Both the position numbers and the translations under genes were made by a program. From Hymenobacter amundsenii (lineage in GTDB: Bacteria; Bacteroidota; Bacteroidia; Cytophagales; Hymenobacteraceae), in the NCBI RefSeq assembly GCF_002204745.1, contig NZ_NIRR01000005.1, positions 111,908 to 175,907 of the forward strand: 64,000 nucleotides of DNA. Direction: 5' to 3'. Within the stretch, counting starts at the first letter, position 1. Each line of letters opens with the position of its first letter. The notes below the pieces were generated by a model, which saw nothing but the letters and a program-made list of their open reading frames with translations, was not told the origin of the DNA and ran no database searches. Below, piece after piece: positions 27,395 to 36,419 of this stretch.

Positions 27395-27436
27395 GTGCCC
27401 GGTGCTGGCCTCCACTTCCCCGCAACCAGCCCGCCC

Positions 27437-28852
27437 ATGAAATCCTATTCCCTGACCACCCGCTTTCGCCGCGTACTGGCCGATACCGTAACGCCGGTAG
27501 GACTGTACCTGCGCCTGCGCGACCGGTACGCCAACTGCCTGCTGCTCGAAAGCTCCGACTATCACGGCCAGCAGAACGCCTTCAGTTACCTGGCTTTTGA
27601 TCCGCTGGCCCGCTTCGAGCTGCGGGGCCGGGAGCTGACGCTGCGCCTGCCCGACGATACCGTGGAAACCGAAACCCTCGACTCGCCCCGGGCGGCGCTG
27701 GGCCGGCTTCAGGAGTTTACCGCCGCCTTCAAAACCGAGGATACGGGCCACGACTTCATCACCGGCGGGCTGTTCGGCTACTTGGGCTATGAAGCCGTGC
27801 AGGCCTTCGAGGACCTTACGCTGAACCCCGACAAGCAACCCGCCGGCCAAATTCCAGATATTCTTTACGGCACCTACCGCCACGTTATTGCCATCAACCA
27901 CTTCCGCAACGAACTCTACGTGTTCGAGCACACGCTCGAAGGCGAGCCGGCGGATGAGGACGGCCTCACACGGCTCGTGAACCTGATTCGCAATCCTTCG
28001 CTGCCCGATTTCAAGTTCAAGACGGAAGGGGAGGAGCAGACCAACCAGACCGATGAGCAGTTCCTGCAGGTGCTAGCGGCCGGGCAGCAGCACTGCCACC
28101 GCGGCGACGTATTCCAGATCGTGCTTTCGCGGCGCTTCGAGCAGGGTTTTTCGGGCGATGAGTTCAACGTATATCGGGCGTTGCGCTCCATCAATCCCTC
28201 GCCCTACCTGTTCTACTTCGATTACGGCGCGTTCAAGATTTTCGGCTCCTCACCCGAAGCCCAGGTGCGCATCAAGGGTCGAGAGGCTAGCCTGTTCCCG
28301 ATTGCCGGCACCTTCCGCCGCACCGGCCACGATGCCGAGGACGCCGCCCTGGCCCAACAGCTAGCCGACGACCCTAAGGAAAACGCCGAACACGTGATGC
28401 TCGTGGACCTGGCCCGCAACGACCTGGCCCGCCACGGCGACGCGGTGGAAGTGAAAACCTTCCGCGAAATCCAGTTCTACTCTCACGTTATTCACCTAGT
28501 GAGCGAGGTGAAAGCCCGGCTGGCCGAGGGGGCCAACTCGTTGCAGGTGGTAGCCGACACGTTTCCGGCCGGTACGCTCTCGGGGGCGCCCAAGCACCGC
28601 GCCATGCAGCTCATCGACGGTTTGGAGCCCACCGCCCGCGGCTACTACGGCGGGGCTATCGGCCACCTGGGCTTCAACGGCGACTTCAACCACGCCATCA
28701 TGATCCGCTCCTTTTTAAGCACCGCCGGCCGGCTTTATTTCCAGGCCGGGGCCGGCGTAGTGGCCGCCTCCGACATCAATTCTGAACTCCAGGAAGTGCA
28801 TCACAAGCTAGCCGCCCTGCGCAAGGCATTGTTGGAAGCGGAGCAGGTATAA
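27437..28852 (+). CDS. trpE: anthranilate synthase component I
   Basis: ATG 27437 (MKSYSLTTRFRRVLAD) is chosen since the longer frame runs through the attenuator; 471 residues. It makes anthranilate from chorismate with ammonia supplied by TrpG. An N-terminal domain carries the Trp feedback motif LLESSD (about 36-41). The chorismate-binding domain has IAGTFRRTG, PAGTLSGAPK and GAGVVAASD. All signature motifs are present. It is the first structural gene of the trp operon, controlled by the leader attenuator. The gap to trpG is filled by a palindromic repeat. Confidence 0.97.
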   Translation: MKSYSLTTRFRRVLADTVTPVGLYLRLRDRYANCLLLESSDYHGQQNAFSYLAFDPLARFELRGRELTLRLPDDTVETETLDSPRAALGRLQEFTAAFKTEDTGHDFITGGLFGYLGYEAVQAFEDLTLNPDKQPAGQIPDILYGTYRHVIAINHFRNELYVFEHTLEGEPADEDGLTRLVNLIRNPSLPDFKFKTEGEEQTNQTDEQFLQVLAAGQQHCHRGDVFQIVLSRRFEQGFSGDEFNVYRALRSINPSPYLFYFDYGAFKIFGSSPEAQVRIKGREASLFPIAGTFRRTGHDAEDAALAQQLADDPKENAEHVMLVDLARNDLARHGDAVEVKTFREIQFYSHVIHLVSEVKARLAEGANSLQVVADTFPAGTLSGAPKHRAMQLIDGLEPTARGYYGGAIGHLGFNGDFNHAIMIRSFLSTAGRLYFQAGAGVVAASDINSELQEVHHKLAALRKALLEAEQV

Positions 28853-28854
28853 AT

Positions 28855-28946
28855 GGGTTGTCAGTTATTGGTTGTCAGTTTTCAGGCTTTCATGTTGCCT
28901 TTTGACCGCCAATAATCCGACAACTAGCAACTGACAACTAATACCC
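28855..28946. repeat. palindromic intergenic repeat, family D (TTGTCAGTTATTGGTTGTCAG)
   Basis: Tandem TTGTCAGTT words at 28855-28885 face inverted AACTGACAAC words at 28915-28946. The imperfect palindrome fills the trpE-trpG gap; a decayed relative lies after the DAHP synthase gene. Confidence 0.7.
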
Positions 28947-28947
28947 A

Positions 28948-29514
28948 ATGAATATCCTCGTTCTCGACAACTACGACTCCTTTACCTACAACCTCGTGCA
29001 GGTGCTACGCGAGTTGGGGCACCGCGACAACGTAACCGTGATTCGCAACGACAAGCTGGCCCTCGACGATGTGGCGCAGTACGACGCCGTGCTGTTGTCG
29101 CCAGGCCCGGGCTTGCCTTCCGAGGCAGGGCTGATGCCGGAGATTATCCGCTGCTACGCGCCCACCAAGCGTATTTTGGGCGTGTGCCTGGGCCATCAGG
29201 GGCTGGCCGAAAGCTTCGGCGGCGAACTGTACAACCTGCCCCAGGTGCTGCACGGCCTCGCCACCGACGCTCACCTTACAGCCCCCGACCGGCTGTTCGA
29301 TGAGCTGCCCAATACCTTTAAGGTAGGCCGCTACCACTCCTGGAGCGTCCGGTCCGAGTCGGTGCCGGCGGCGCTGGAAGTAACGGCCGTGGATGAGAAC
29401 GGTCAGGTATTGGCTTTCCGCCACCGCGAGTACGACGTGCGCGGCGTGCAGTTCCACCCCGAATCCATTCTCACCGAACACGGCCACCAAATGCTGCGCA
29501 ACTGGCTGAAATGA
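28948..29514 (+). CDS. trpG: anthranilate synthase component II (glutamine amidotransferase)
   Basis: 188 residues, a class I glutamine amidotransferase that releases ammonia from glutamine and channels it to TrpE. The catalytic triad is Cys80 (GVCLGHQG) and His and Glu in VQFHPESI. The N-terminal NYDSFTYNLVQ motif is typical of TrpG/PabA. It may also serve PabB, as in many bacteria with a single amidotransferase. Second gene of the operon. A long palindrome follows before trpD. Confidence 0.96.
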   Translation: MNILVLDNYDSFTYNLVQVLRELGHRDNVTVIRNDKLALDDVAQYDAVLLSPGPGLPSEAGLMPEIIRCYAPTKRILGVCLGHQGLAESFGGELYNLPQVLHGLATDAHLTAPDRLFDELPNTFKVGRYHSWSVRSESVPAALEVTAVDENGQVLAFRHREYDVRGVQFHPESILTEHGHQMLRNWLK

Positions 29515-29540
29515 GGACATCAGCACCTGGTAAAATGAAC

Positions 29541-29643
29541 AGTGTCATGCTAAGCGCAGCCGAAGCTTCTCTACCGCTTCGTTGCCAAGGTAGTTGACAT
29601 TACCATTTTGGTAGAGAGGCTTCGGCTCGGCTCAGCATGACAC
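29541..29643. repeat. palindromic intergenic repeat, family B (GTCATGCT...CTCTACC)
   Basis: Left arm 29541-29575 and right arm 29610-29643 pair with few mismatches around a 34-base spacer. It lies in the trpG-trpD gap. A half element of the same family is at 44113-44149. Confidence 0.85.
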
Positions 29644-29700
29644 GCCCAAACCAACTGTTCCCATCTACAAAATCCCATCATCAGCAACATCAGTGATTCT

Positions 29701-30693
29701 GTGAAACATATTCTCACCCAACTCTTCGACCAGCAGTTGCTTACGCACGCTGAGGCCCACGAAGCCATGCTGCGCATCGGGCAGGGCGAAGCCAACGCCG
29801 CCGAAATGGCCGCCTTTATGAGCGTGTACCGGATGCGACCCATTTCGGTGCCCGAGCTGGCCGGTTTTCGCGACGCGCTGCTGAGTCTGAGCCGCGACCC
29901 GGAGCTGGGCACCCGCGACACCATTGATATTGTGGGCACCGGTGGCGACGGCAAAGATACGCTCAACATCAGCACGCTGGCCTGCTTCGTGGTGGCGGGT
30001 GCGGGCTACCACGTCACCAAGCACGGCAACATTGGCGTGTCGTCGGTGTGCGGCTCGTCGGACGTGCTAGCCCAGTTGGGGGTTGATCTGGCGGCTGACA
30101 ACGACGGGCTGAAGCGGCAGCTGGAGCGGGCCGGCATCTGCTTTCTGCACGCACCCTCGTTTCATCCGGCCATGCGCCACGCCGGGCCGGTGCGCCGCGA
30201 GCTGGGCGTACGTACGTTCTTCAACATTCTGGGGCCACTCGTGAACCCGGCCCGGCCGAAATTCCAAGTGGCCGGCACCTTCAGCCTGGAGCTGCTGCGC
30301 CTCTACCACTATTTGCTCCAGCAAACCGATACCCGCTACGCCGTGGTGCACGCCCTCGATGGCTACGACGAACTCTCGCTAACGGCGGCCGCCAAGCTGG
30401 CCACGCCCGAAGGCGAGCGGGTGGTGTCGGCCGCCGATTTGGGCCTGAGTGCCACACGCCCCGAGGAGCTGGCCGGTGGCCGTACCGCCGCCGAATCGGC
30501 AAGCCTGTTCGTAGAGGTGCTTGAAGGCCGCGCCACCCGCGCCCAGCGCGACGTGGTAACGGCCAACGCTGCGCTGGCCATTAGCTGCCGCGAGCCCAAC
30601 TTCAGCTTCGCCGAAGCCCTGGCCGCCGCCCGCGAGTCCCTGGATACGGGCCGGGCTAGAAAGGCTCTTAAGCTGTTAGCTGACAGTCACTAG
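29701..30693 (+). CDS. trpD: anthranilate phosphoribosyltransferase
   Basis: 330 residues beginning at a GTG (29701). It transfers phosphoribosyl from PRPP to anthranilate. The PRPP/anthranilate motifs are GTGGDGKDTLNIST (about 80), KHGNIGVSSVCGSSDV and NILGPLVNP. The C-terminal residues LLADSH and the stop codon are encoded within a GCTGTTAGC-type repeat, so the original end of the protein may have been replaced when the repeat arrived. Confidence 0.95.
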   Translation: MKHILTQLFDQQLLTHAEAHEAMLRIGQGEANAAEMAAFMSVYRMRPISVPELAGFRDALLSLSRDPELGTRDTIDIVGTGGDGKDTLNISTLACFVVAGAGYHVTKHGNIGVSSVCGSSDVLAQLGVDLAADNDGLKRQLERAGICFLHAPSFHPAMRHAGPVRRELGVRTFFNILGPLVNPARPKFQVAGTFSLELLRLYHYLLQQTDTRYAVVHALDGYDELSLTAAAKLATPEGERVVSAADLGLSATRPEELAGGRTAAESASLFVEVLEGRATRAQRDVVTANAALAISCREPNFSFAEALAAARESLDTGRARKALKLLADSH

Positions 30694-30793
30694 CTGTTAG
30701 CTTTTCGTTCTGTCAGATTCAGGCTCAATCAATCCAACTCCGTTCATACTACTGAACATCAAGCTAACAGCTATCAGCTGTCAGCTAATAGCT
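30669..30793. repeat. palindromic repeat of the GCTAACAG family in the trpD-trpC gap
   Basis: Left arm 30669-30703 and right arm 30760-30793 are imperfect inverted copies made of AGCTGTTAGC/AGCTAACAGC words. The left arm overlaps the last codons of trpD and its stop codon. Confidence 0.8.
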
Positions 30794-30801
30794 CAAAAAC
30801 C

Positions 30802-31587
30802 ATGACCATTCTCGATAAAATAATTGCCCATAAGCGCCGCGAAGTGGCCGACCGCCAGAGCCTGGTGCCGGTGAAGCTGTTGGAAACCAGCCTGTACATG
30901 GAGGCGACGCCGCTAAGCCTGCGCCGCTACCTGCTGCGCGACGATTTGAGCGGTATCATTGCCGAGTTCAAGCGCAAGTCGCCCAGCAAAGGCGTGATAA
31001 ATGCCCACGCGCCGGTCGAGCGTACCACGCTGGGCTACATGCAGGCGGGCGCTTCGGCGCTGTCGGTGCTTACTGATACCGAGTTTTTCGGCGGCAAAAA
31101 CGAGGACCTGACCACGGCCCGGCGCTACAATTTCTGCCCCATTCTGCGCAAAGATTTCGTGGTGGACGAGTACCAGATTATCGAGGCAAAGAGCATTGGG
31201 GCCGACGCCGTGCTGCTGATTGCGGCCGTGCTCTCGGGCGAAGAAGTGCTGCGCCTGGGCCGGCTGGCCAAAAGCCTGGGGATGGAAGTGCTGCTCGAAA
31301 TCCATGATGCCCAGGAGCTCGACAAAACCCTGCACCCCGACGCCGTGAGCCTGGTAGGCGTGAACAACCGCAACCTGCACGACTTCGTCGTGAGCCTCGA
31401 CACCTCGGGCGAACTGGCCCAGCGCATTCCCAACGACTACGTGAAGGTGACCGAAAGCGGCCTGACCAGCGCCGCCGACATCCGGGCCCTGCGCGAAGTA
31501 GGCTACCGGGGCTTCCTGATGGGGGAGGCCTTCATGCGCCACGCCCGCCCCGAGCTGGCCTGCGCCGCCCTGGTGCAGCAGTTATAG
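30802..31587 (+). CDS. trpC: indole-3-glycerol-phosphate synthase
   Basis: 261 residues forming a TIM barrel that closes the indole ring of CdRP with loss of CO2 and water. Diagnostic motifs are IIAEFKRKSPSKG (about 50-62, catalytic Lys), LRKDFVVDEYQI and VGVNNRNLHDF, with TESGL and GFLMGEAFMR at the phosphate site. It is monofunctional; TrpF is a separate gene 72 bases downstream. Fourth gene of the operon. Confidence 0.96.
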   Translation: MTILDKIIAHKRREVADRQSLVPVKLLETSLYMEATPLSLRRYLLRDDLSGIIAEFKRKSPSKGVINAHAPVERTTLGYMQAGASALSVLTDTEFFGGKNEDLTTARRYNFCPILRKDFVVDEYQIIEAKSIGADAVLLIAAVLSGEEVLRLGRLAKSLGMEVLLEIHDAQELDKTLHPDAVSLVGVNNRNLHDFVVSLDTSGELAQRIPNDYVKVTESGLTSAADIRALREVGYRGFLMGEAFMRHARPELACAALVQQL

Positions 31588-31659
31588 GACGCAGCGCCGG
31601 CTTCGTCCTGCATCAAACTTCGCCACCGTTCCGTTGTTGGCTCCTCAAATACCTTTGCC

Positions 31660-32361
31660 ATGTTACCTGAATCCTCGCTGTCTGCTGTTGCCCCGCTGCA
31701 TATTAAGGTGTGCGGGATGAAATACGCCGAAAACATTCAGGAAGTGGCGGGCCTCGAACCTGACCTGATCGGCTTCATTTTCTACTCGAAATCGAAGCGG
31801 TTTGTGGGCCAGGAACTGGAGGGGGAGCTGCTGCGAAGCCTGCCACCAACGCTTTGCAAAGTGGGCGTGTTCGTGAACGAGAGTACCCCCGAAATCTTGC
31901 GCCGGGTGGCCTGCTACGGCCTCGATCTGGTGCAGCTACACGGCGACGAAACACCCGCGCAGTGCGCCGAGCTGCGGGCGGCCGACGTGGGCGTCATCAA
32001 GGCGTTTGCGGTGGGCGAGGCTGTCGATTTTGCGGTCCTGGAACCCTACGTGCCGCATTGCGACTACTTTCTCTTTGACACGCTGGGGCCCCAGCCGGGC
32101 GGCAATGGCACCCGTTTCGACTGGGAGCTGCTGCGGCGCTACGATTTGCCGGTGCCTTACCTGCTGGCCGGCGGCATCGGCCCCGAGCAGGCCCAGGAGT
32201 TGGCCCAGCTGACGCTGCCCGGACTCTACGGCTTCGACCTCAACAGCCATTTTGAAACCGCACCCGGCCGCAAAGACCCTGTCCGGCTGCAGGCATTCCT
32301 CACGCAACTCCGCACCCGCCCCGCAGCGGGCAATTCACTCCGAACTTCCTCCTTGTCATGA
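31660..32361 (+). CDS. trpF: phosphoribosylanthranilate isomerase
   Basis: 233 residues, a TIM barrel that isomerises PRA to CdRP. Motifs: [13 protein letters not shown] (catalytic Cys near residue 17), [21 protein letters not shown] and GFDLNSHFE. The last replaces the usual SSGVE, as in related Bacteroidota enzymes. A box TACCTTTG lies at 31650-31657, only two bases before the ATG, without a TTG partner at the right spacing. It overlaps trpB by ATGA, so translation is coupled. Confidence 0.94.
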   Translation: MLPESSLSAVAPLHIKVCGMKYAENIQEVAGLEPDLIGFIFYSKSKRFVGQELEGELLRSLPPTLCKVGVFVNESTPEILRRVACYGLDLVQLHGDETPAQCAELRAADVGVIKAFAVGEAVDFAVLEPYVPHCDYFLFDTLGPQPGGNGTRFDWELLRRYDLPVPYLLAGGIGPEQAQELAQLTLPGLYGFDLNSHFETAPGRKDPVRLQAFLTQLRTRPAAGNSLRTSSLS

Positions 32362-33554
32362 CAACTACTCCCACTTACCAGCAACCCACCGAGCGCGGCT
32401 ACTACGGCCAGTTTGGGGGCGCGTTCATCCCCGAAATGCTCTACCCCAACGTGGAAGAGCTGCGCCAGCAATACCTCGACATCATGGCCGAACCTGCGTT
32501 CCAGCAGGAGTATCAGCAGCTACTGCGCGACTACGTGGGCCGGCCCACACCCTTGTTCGAAGCCAAGCGGCTGTCGGCTAAGTACAATACCCGCGTGTTT
32601 CTCAAGCGCGAAGACCTTTGCCATACCGGCGCCCACAAAGTCAACAACACGGTGGGGCAGATTTTGCTGGCCCGGCGGCTTGGCAAAACCCGCATTATTG
32701 CTGAAACCGGGGCCGGCCAGCATGGCGTGGCCACGGCCACCGTGTGCGCCCTGATGGGCATGGAGTGCATTGTGTACATGGGCGAAGTGGACATGGAGCG
32801 GCAGAAGCCCAACGTGTACCGCATGCGCCTGCTCGGGGCCGAGGTGCGGCCCGCCAGCAGTGGCAGCAAAACCCTGAAAGACGCCACCAATGAGGCCATC
32901 CGCGACTGGATTTCAAACCCCGTCGACACCCACTACATCATCGGCTCGGTGGTGGGCCCGCACCCGTACCCCGATCTGGTGGCCCGGTTGCAGGCCGTTA
33001 TCAGCGAGGAAATGCGCAAGCAGCTGCTCGAAAAAACCGGCTCCGAGCTGCCCCAATTCGTGGTGGCCTGCGTGGGCGGCGGTTCGAATGCGGCCGGCGC
33101 ATTCTACCATTTTCTGGAAGACCCGGAGGTGCAGCTGGTAGCTGTGGAAGCGGCCGGGCACGGCGTGCATTCGGGCCACTCGGCGGCCACGTCGGTGCTG
33201 GGCAAGCCGGGCATTATTCACGGTTCGCGCACGTTGCTCATGCAGGATGAGGACGGCCAGATTACCGAGCCTTACTCGCTGAGCGCGGGCCTCGATTATC
33301 CCGGTATCGGGCCGCTGCACGCGTTTCTGGCCGATGCGGGCCGGGCACGCTTCCTCAGCGTAACCGACGACGACGCGCTGAAAGCGGTAATCGAATGCAG
33401 CCGCCTCGAAGGCATCATCCCGGCCCTGGAAACTGCCCACGCCCTGGCCGTGCTCGACCGAATTGGCGCCGGCCCCGACGATGTGGTGGTTGTTAACCTT
33501 TCGGGTCGTGGGGATAAGGACCTCGAAACGTACATCCAGCAGGACCTGATGTAA
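32358..33554 (+). CDS. trpB: tryptophan synthase beta chain
   Basis: 398 residues. It condenses indole with serine using pyridoxal phosphate. The cofactor Lys94 is in [12 protein letters not shown], the phosphate cradle is [12 protein letters not shown], and the substrate loop [11 protein letters not shown] is complete. The sequence is of the TrpB1 type that works with TrpA. The start overlaps the trpF stop (ATGA at 32358-32361). A family A palindrome separates it from trpA. Confidence 0.97.
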   Translation: MTTTPTYQQPTERGYYGQFGGAFIPEMLYPNVEELRQQYLDIMAEPAFQQEYQQLLRDYVGRPTPLFEAKRLSAKYNTRVFLKREDLCHTGAHKVNNTVGQILLARRLGKTRIIAETGAGQHGVATATVCALMGMECIVYMGEVDMERQKPNVYRMRLLGAEVRPASSGSKTLKDATNEAIRDWISNPVDTHYIIGSVVGPHPYPDLVARLQAVISEEMRKQLLEKTGSELPQFVVACVGGGSNAAGAFYHFLEDPEVQLVAVEAAGHGVHSGHSAATSVLGKPGIIHGSRTLLMQDEDGQITEPYSLSAGLDYPGIGPLHAFLADAGRARFLSVTDDDALKAVIECSRLEGIIPALETAHALAVLDRIGAGPDDVVVVNLSGRGDKDLETYIQQDLM

Positions 33555-33558
33555 TATC

Positions 33559-33646
33559 CTGTCATCTTGAGCGAAGCGAAGGACTGAAGAAGGTGTCAGT
33601 TGTTGATTGGCTTCTTTCCAGGTCTTCGCTTCGCTCAGGATGACAG
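33559..33646. repeat. palindromic intergenic repeat, family A, in the trpB-trpA gap
   Basis: CTGTCATCTTGAGCGAAGCG at 33559 and its near-inverse ending at 33646 flank a 35-base spacer. It shares its arms with the repeat at 10693-10784. Confidence 0.85.
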
Positions 33647-33660
33647 TTCATACCCAACCC

Positions 33661-34437
33661 ATGAACCGAATCCAGAACGCCTTCCAGCAGGACAAGAAAC
33701 TGCTCAACATCTACTTCACGGCCGGCTACCCGGAGCTAAATTCAACCGTGCCCGTGCTCAAAGCCCTGGCCGATGCCGGAGCCGACCTGATTGAAATCGG
33801 GATGCCGTTTTCCGATCCGCTGGCCGACGGGCCAGTGATTCAGGCCAGCAGCACGGTGGCGTTGCACAACGGCATGAACATGCGCGTGCTGTTCGGGCAG
33901 CTGGCCGGTATCCGCGCCACGGTGCCCGATACGCCGATTCTGCTCATGGGCTACCTCAACCCGGTGATGCAGTTCGGGGTAGAAAACTTCTGCTGCGAGG
34001 CCGCCGCCGCTGGGGTCGATGGCGTGATTCTGCCCGACTTGCCGCTTGATGATTACGTAGCCGAGTACCAGGATATCTTCCGCCGCCACAACCTGCGGCC
34101 GGTGTTCCTCATCACGCCCCAGACTGCCCCCGAGCGCATCCGCCGCATCGACGAGCTGACCGATTCGTTTCTCTATCTGGTATCGGGCCCCGGCACCACG
34201 GGCGGGGCCAACACCCAGGCTGCGGGCGTGCAGGATGCCTACTTCCAGCGCATCGAGGATATGCAGCTCCGTAATCCCCGCCTCATCGGCTTTGGTATTT
34301 CGGATAAGCAGTCGTTTGCCAGCGCCTGCCGCTACGCCGAAGGTGCCATCATTGGCTCGGCCCTGATTAAGGCGTTGGAAGGCGCTGATGACGCTCCGGC
34401 GGCGGCAGCGGCTTTCGTTTCTTCTATCATTCAATAA
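33661..34437 (+). CDS. trpA: tryptophan synthase alpha chain
   Basis: ATG 33661 (MNRIQNAFQQDKK) is chosen over the longer frame that runs through the repeat; 258 residues. It splits indole-3-glycerol phosphate to indole and glyceraldehyde-3-phosphate. The catalytic acids are Glu45 (DLIEIGMPF) and Asp56 (PLADGPV), with the loop GVDGVILPDLP and the phosphate site GFGISDKQ. Last gene of the trp set; the DAHP synthase gene follows after 82 bases. Confidence 0.97.
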   Translation: MNRIQNAFQQDKKLLNIYFTAGYPELNSTVPVLKALADAGADLIEIGMPFSDPLADGPVIQASSTVALHNGMNMRVLFGQLAGIRATVPDTPILLMGYLNPVMQFGVENFCCEAAAAGVDGVILPDLPLDDYVAEYQDIFRRHNLRPVFLITPQTAPERIRRIDELTDSFLYLVSGPGTTGGANTQAAGVQDAYFQRIEDMQLRNPRLIGFGISDKQSFASACRYAEGAIIGSALIKALEGADDAPAAAAAFVSSIIQ

Positions 34438-34519
34438 CCTCGTTCTTCGCAATCCGCTCCGCAAATCAGGTTAAATGCTTTCCCGCTAACCTCTACAAGA
34501 AAGCACCTCTCCCCATCCG

Positions 34520-35533
34520 ATGATTCTCCAACTCGACCCCCAAATTTCCGCGCAAAACCAGCAGGAAATTGAAGCCAAAATAAAGGCCCTCAGCTACAAG
34601 TCTACCGCCGTAAAAACCCAGCGGGCCAACTACCTCGTGGCCATCGGCAAGGCCGAAATCGACCTGCGCAGCTTGGGCCAGCTGCCCGGCGTGCAGGACA
34701 TCCACCGCGTGTCCGACGACTATAAGCTGGTGAGCCGCAAGTGGCGCGTGCGCCCCACCGTGCTCGACCTCGGCGACGGCGTGCGCATCGGGGAGGGCAC
34801 GCTAACGCTGGCCGCCGGTCCGTGCAGCATCGAGAGCGAGGCCCAGATGGAAAGCATCATGCAGCACCTCGTGGATAATGACGTGCGCATTATGCGCGGC
34901 GGCGTGTACAAGCCGCGCTCCTCGCCCTACTCGTTCCGCGGCCTGGGCATGGAAGGGTTGCGGCTGTTCCACCAGATGGCTCGCGCCCGCGGCATCAAAA
35001 TCATCACCGAGGTAATGCAGGTGTCGCAGGTGGAGGAGATGCATGACTACGTGGACGTGTTCCAGGTGGGCGCCCGCAACACCCAGAACTTCAACCTGCT
35101 CGATGCCCTGGGCGGCGTCGATAAGCCGGTGATGATCAAGCGCGGTATTTCGGGTACACTGGAGGAGCTGCTTTCGTCGGCCGAGTACGTGTTTTCGGGT
35201 GGCAACGAGAAGCTGATTCTCTGCGAGCGGGGCATCCGGACCTTCGAAACGGCCTCGCGCAATACGCTCGACCTGAACGCGGTGCCGATTCTCAAGGAGA
35301 AAACCCACCTGCCCGTTATCGTCGACCCCTCGCACGGCATCGGCATCCGCGACTACGTGGCCCCGATGGCGCTGGCCGGCGTGATGGCCGGGGCCGATGG
35401 CATCATCTATGAAGCCCACGAAACCCCCGAGAAAGCCGCTTCCGACGGTGCCCAGACGCTTAACTTTGATGAGTCGGCCCGCCTGATTCGCAACTTGCGC
35501 CGGGTGTACGCACTGCGTCAGGAGTTAGAGTAA
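34520..35533 (+). CDS. 3-deoxy-7-phosphoheptulonate synthase with N-terminal regulatory domain
   Basis: 337 residues. Residues 1-70 look like the small ferredoxin-like regulatory domain found in type I-beta DAHP synthases. The catalytic barrel follows (LAAGPCSIES, RGGVYKPRSSPYSF, VGARNTQNF, VDPSHGIG). It condenses phosphoenolpyruvate and erythrose-4-phosphate, the first step of the shikimate path, and so feeds the trp operon directly upstream. No chorismate mutase domain is visible. The 3' end of this gene (CAGGAGTTAGAGTAA, 35519-35533) reappears at 36702-36716. Confidence 0.95.
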   Translation: MILQLDPQISAQNQQEIEAKIKALSYKSTAVKTQRANYLVAIGKAEIDLRSLGQLPGVQDIHRVSDDYKLVSRKWRVRPTVLDLGDGVRIGEGTLTLAAGPCSIESEAQMESIMQHLVDNDVRIMRGGVYKPRSSPYSFRGLGMEGLRLFHQMARARGIKIITEVMQVSQVEEMHDYVDVFQVGARNTQNFNLLDALGGVDKPVMIKRGISGTLEELLSSAEYVFSGGNEKLILCERGIRTFETASRNTLDLNAVPILKEKTHLPVIVDPSHGIGIRDYVAPMALAGVMAGADGIIYEAHETPEKAASDGAQTLNFDESARLIRNLRRVYALRQELE

Positions 35534-35537
35534 GTAG

Positions 35538-35603
35538 GTCGTTGTCAGTTATTCGTTGTTATTTGTCTTTGAAAAAGATAGTCTGACAGCGAATAAATGA
35601 TAA
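35538..35603. repeat. decayed family D palindrome after the DAHP synthase gene
   Basis: TTGTCAGTTATTCGTTGT pairs with ACAGCGAATAAATGATAA at about 15 of 18 positions. It could act as a weak hairpin at the operon end. Confidence 0.55.
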
Positions 35604-35714
35604 TAAACCCATGTTCAGCTTCAACCTGTATAGCTCCCTGCTACTGCCGTTTTTTGTGCAGGGCGTGGTGGTGAGCGGGGTGCTCGGATGGCGCAGCCGG
35701 CGCGAGGAATCGGC
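35604..35714 (+). repeat. direct repeat copy 1 (111 bp)
   Basis: Identical over 111 bases to 36798-36908; contains the last 7 bases before the ATG and the first 34 codons of the AraC-type gene. Confidence 0.97.
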
Positions 35715-35718
35715 CTGA
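35611..35718 (+). pseudogene. truncated 5' fragment of the AraC-type regulator gene
   Basis: 35 codons (MFSFNLYSSLLLPFFV...) identical to the start of the intact gene at 36805, then a premature TGA. It covers only the first membrane segment. It is a by-product of the duplication and is unlikely to be functional. Confidence 0.9.
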
Positions 35719-35871
35719 TCCGTAGTTTGTATGGGGGGTGTCGGCCGCAGAAGAAGCCGCAGGAAGGAAAAAGAAGAGTCGGAATTAAAAGGCCGGTTGC
35801 AGTTGTTCGCAGATTTATGAATAAGGGTGCTAACTTGCCCGCTACGCATTATCATTTACTCTTTTTTGAAC

Positions 35872-36318
35872 ATGAGATTAACACTCGTAAGCGCTTCCGT
35901 TGCCTGTATGGTCTTGCATAGTTGCCAAAGCAAAGAAACAGTACAGCCAAAGCCTGCATCTAAAGTGTACAGTACGGCAGTTAATGTTAGCGAAAGCGGG
36001 GCTCCTGCGTATGTGCTACCTGAAACGGAAATTGGCCTTGCTACTTATCAGGGGCCCACAGCCCTGTTGGTGGTGAGTGGTAAATTAAATACTGGCACTC
36101 CCGTTCGCATCACGTTCAAACAAAGTAGCCCGGTAACGGCTGGAGCTAACATCACCGACCAAGTGGAGGTATATTCCGAAAAGCTGGGCGATGCGGTGCA
36201 GGCTAGTGGGCGCACTACTCGAGATGGCAGCAAAAACGCGGTGACGGGCAGCTTTACCTCTCGTTTCGCCAATGGTACAACGCTCGACGGTACAATTGTA
36301 GGCTTGTTACTGCCTTAA
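35872..36318 (+). CDS. hypothetical lipoprotein
   Basis: 148 residues starting at ATG 35872 with a lipoprotein signal (VCMVL-type core, HSC at 18, read as ACMVLHSC). The mature part is beta-rich: PAYVLPETEIGLATYQG, LLVVSGKLNTGTPVRI, and a C-terminal Gly/Thr-rich strand. No family recognised. It lies inside the segment between the two 111 bp repeats and has lower GC than its neighbours. Upstream is TTACTCTTTTTTGAAC, not a standard promoter box. Function unknown; real because of its signal peptide and good codon pattern. Confidence 0.65.
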   Translation: MRLTLVSASVACMVLHSCQSKETVQPKPASKVYSTAVNVSESGAPAYVLPETEIGLATYQGPTALLVVSGKLNTGTPVRITFKQSSPVTAGANITDQVEVYSEKLGDAVQASGRTTRDGSKNAVTGSFTSRFANGTTLDGTIVGLLLP

Positions 36319-36419
36319 ATCGGCACAAATATCTTAAATCCAAAGGGTAATTTATTTCCCAAAAATCGGCGGTTATTAAAGCGCAATACGCGTTTTTTGT
36401 AAACGCTGTTATTTATTTA

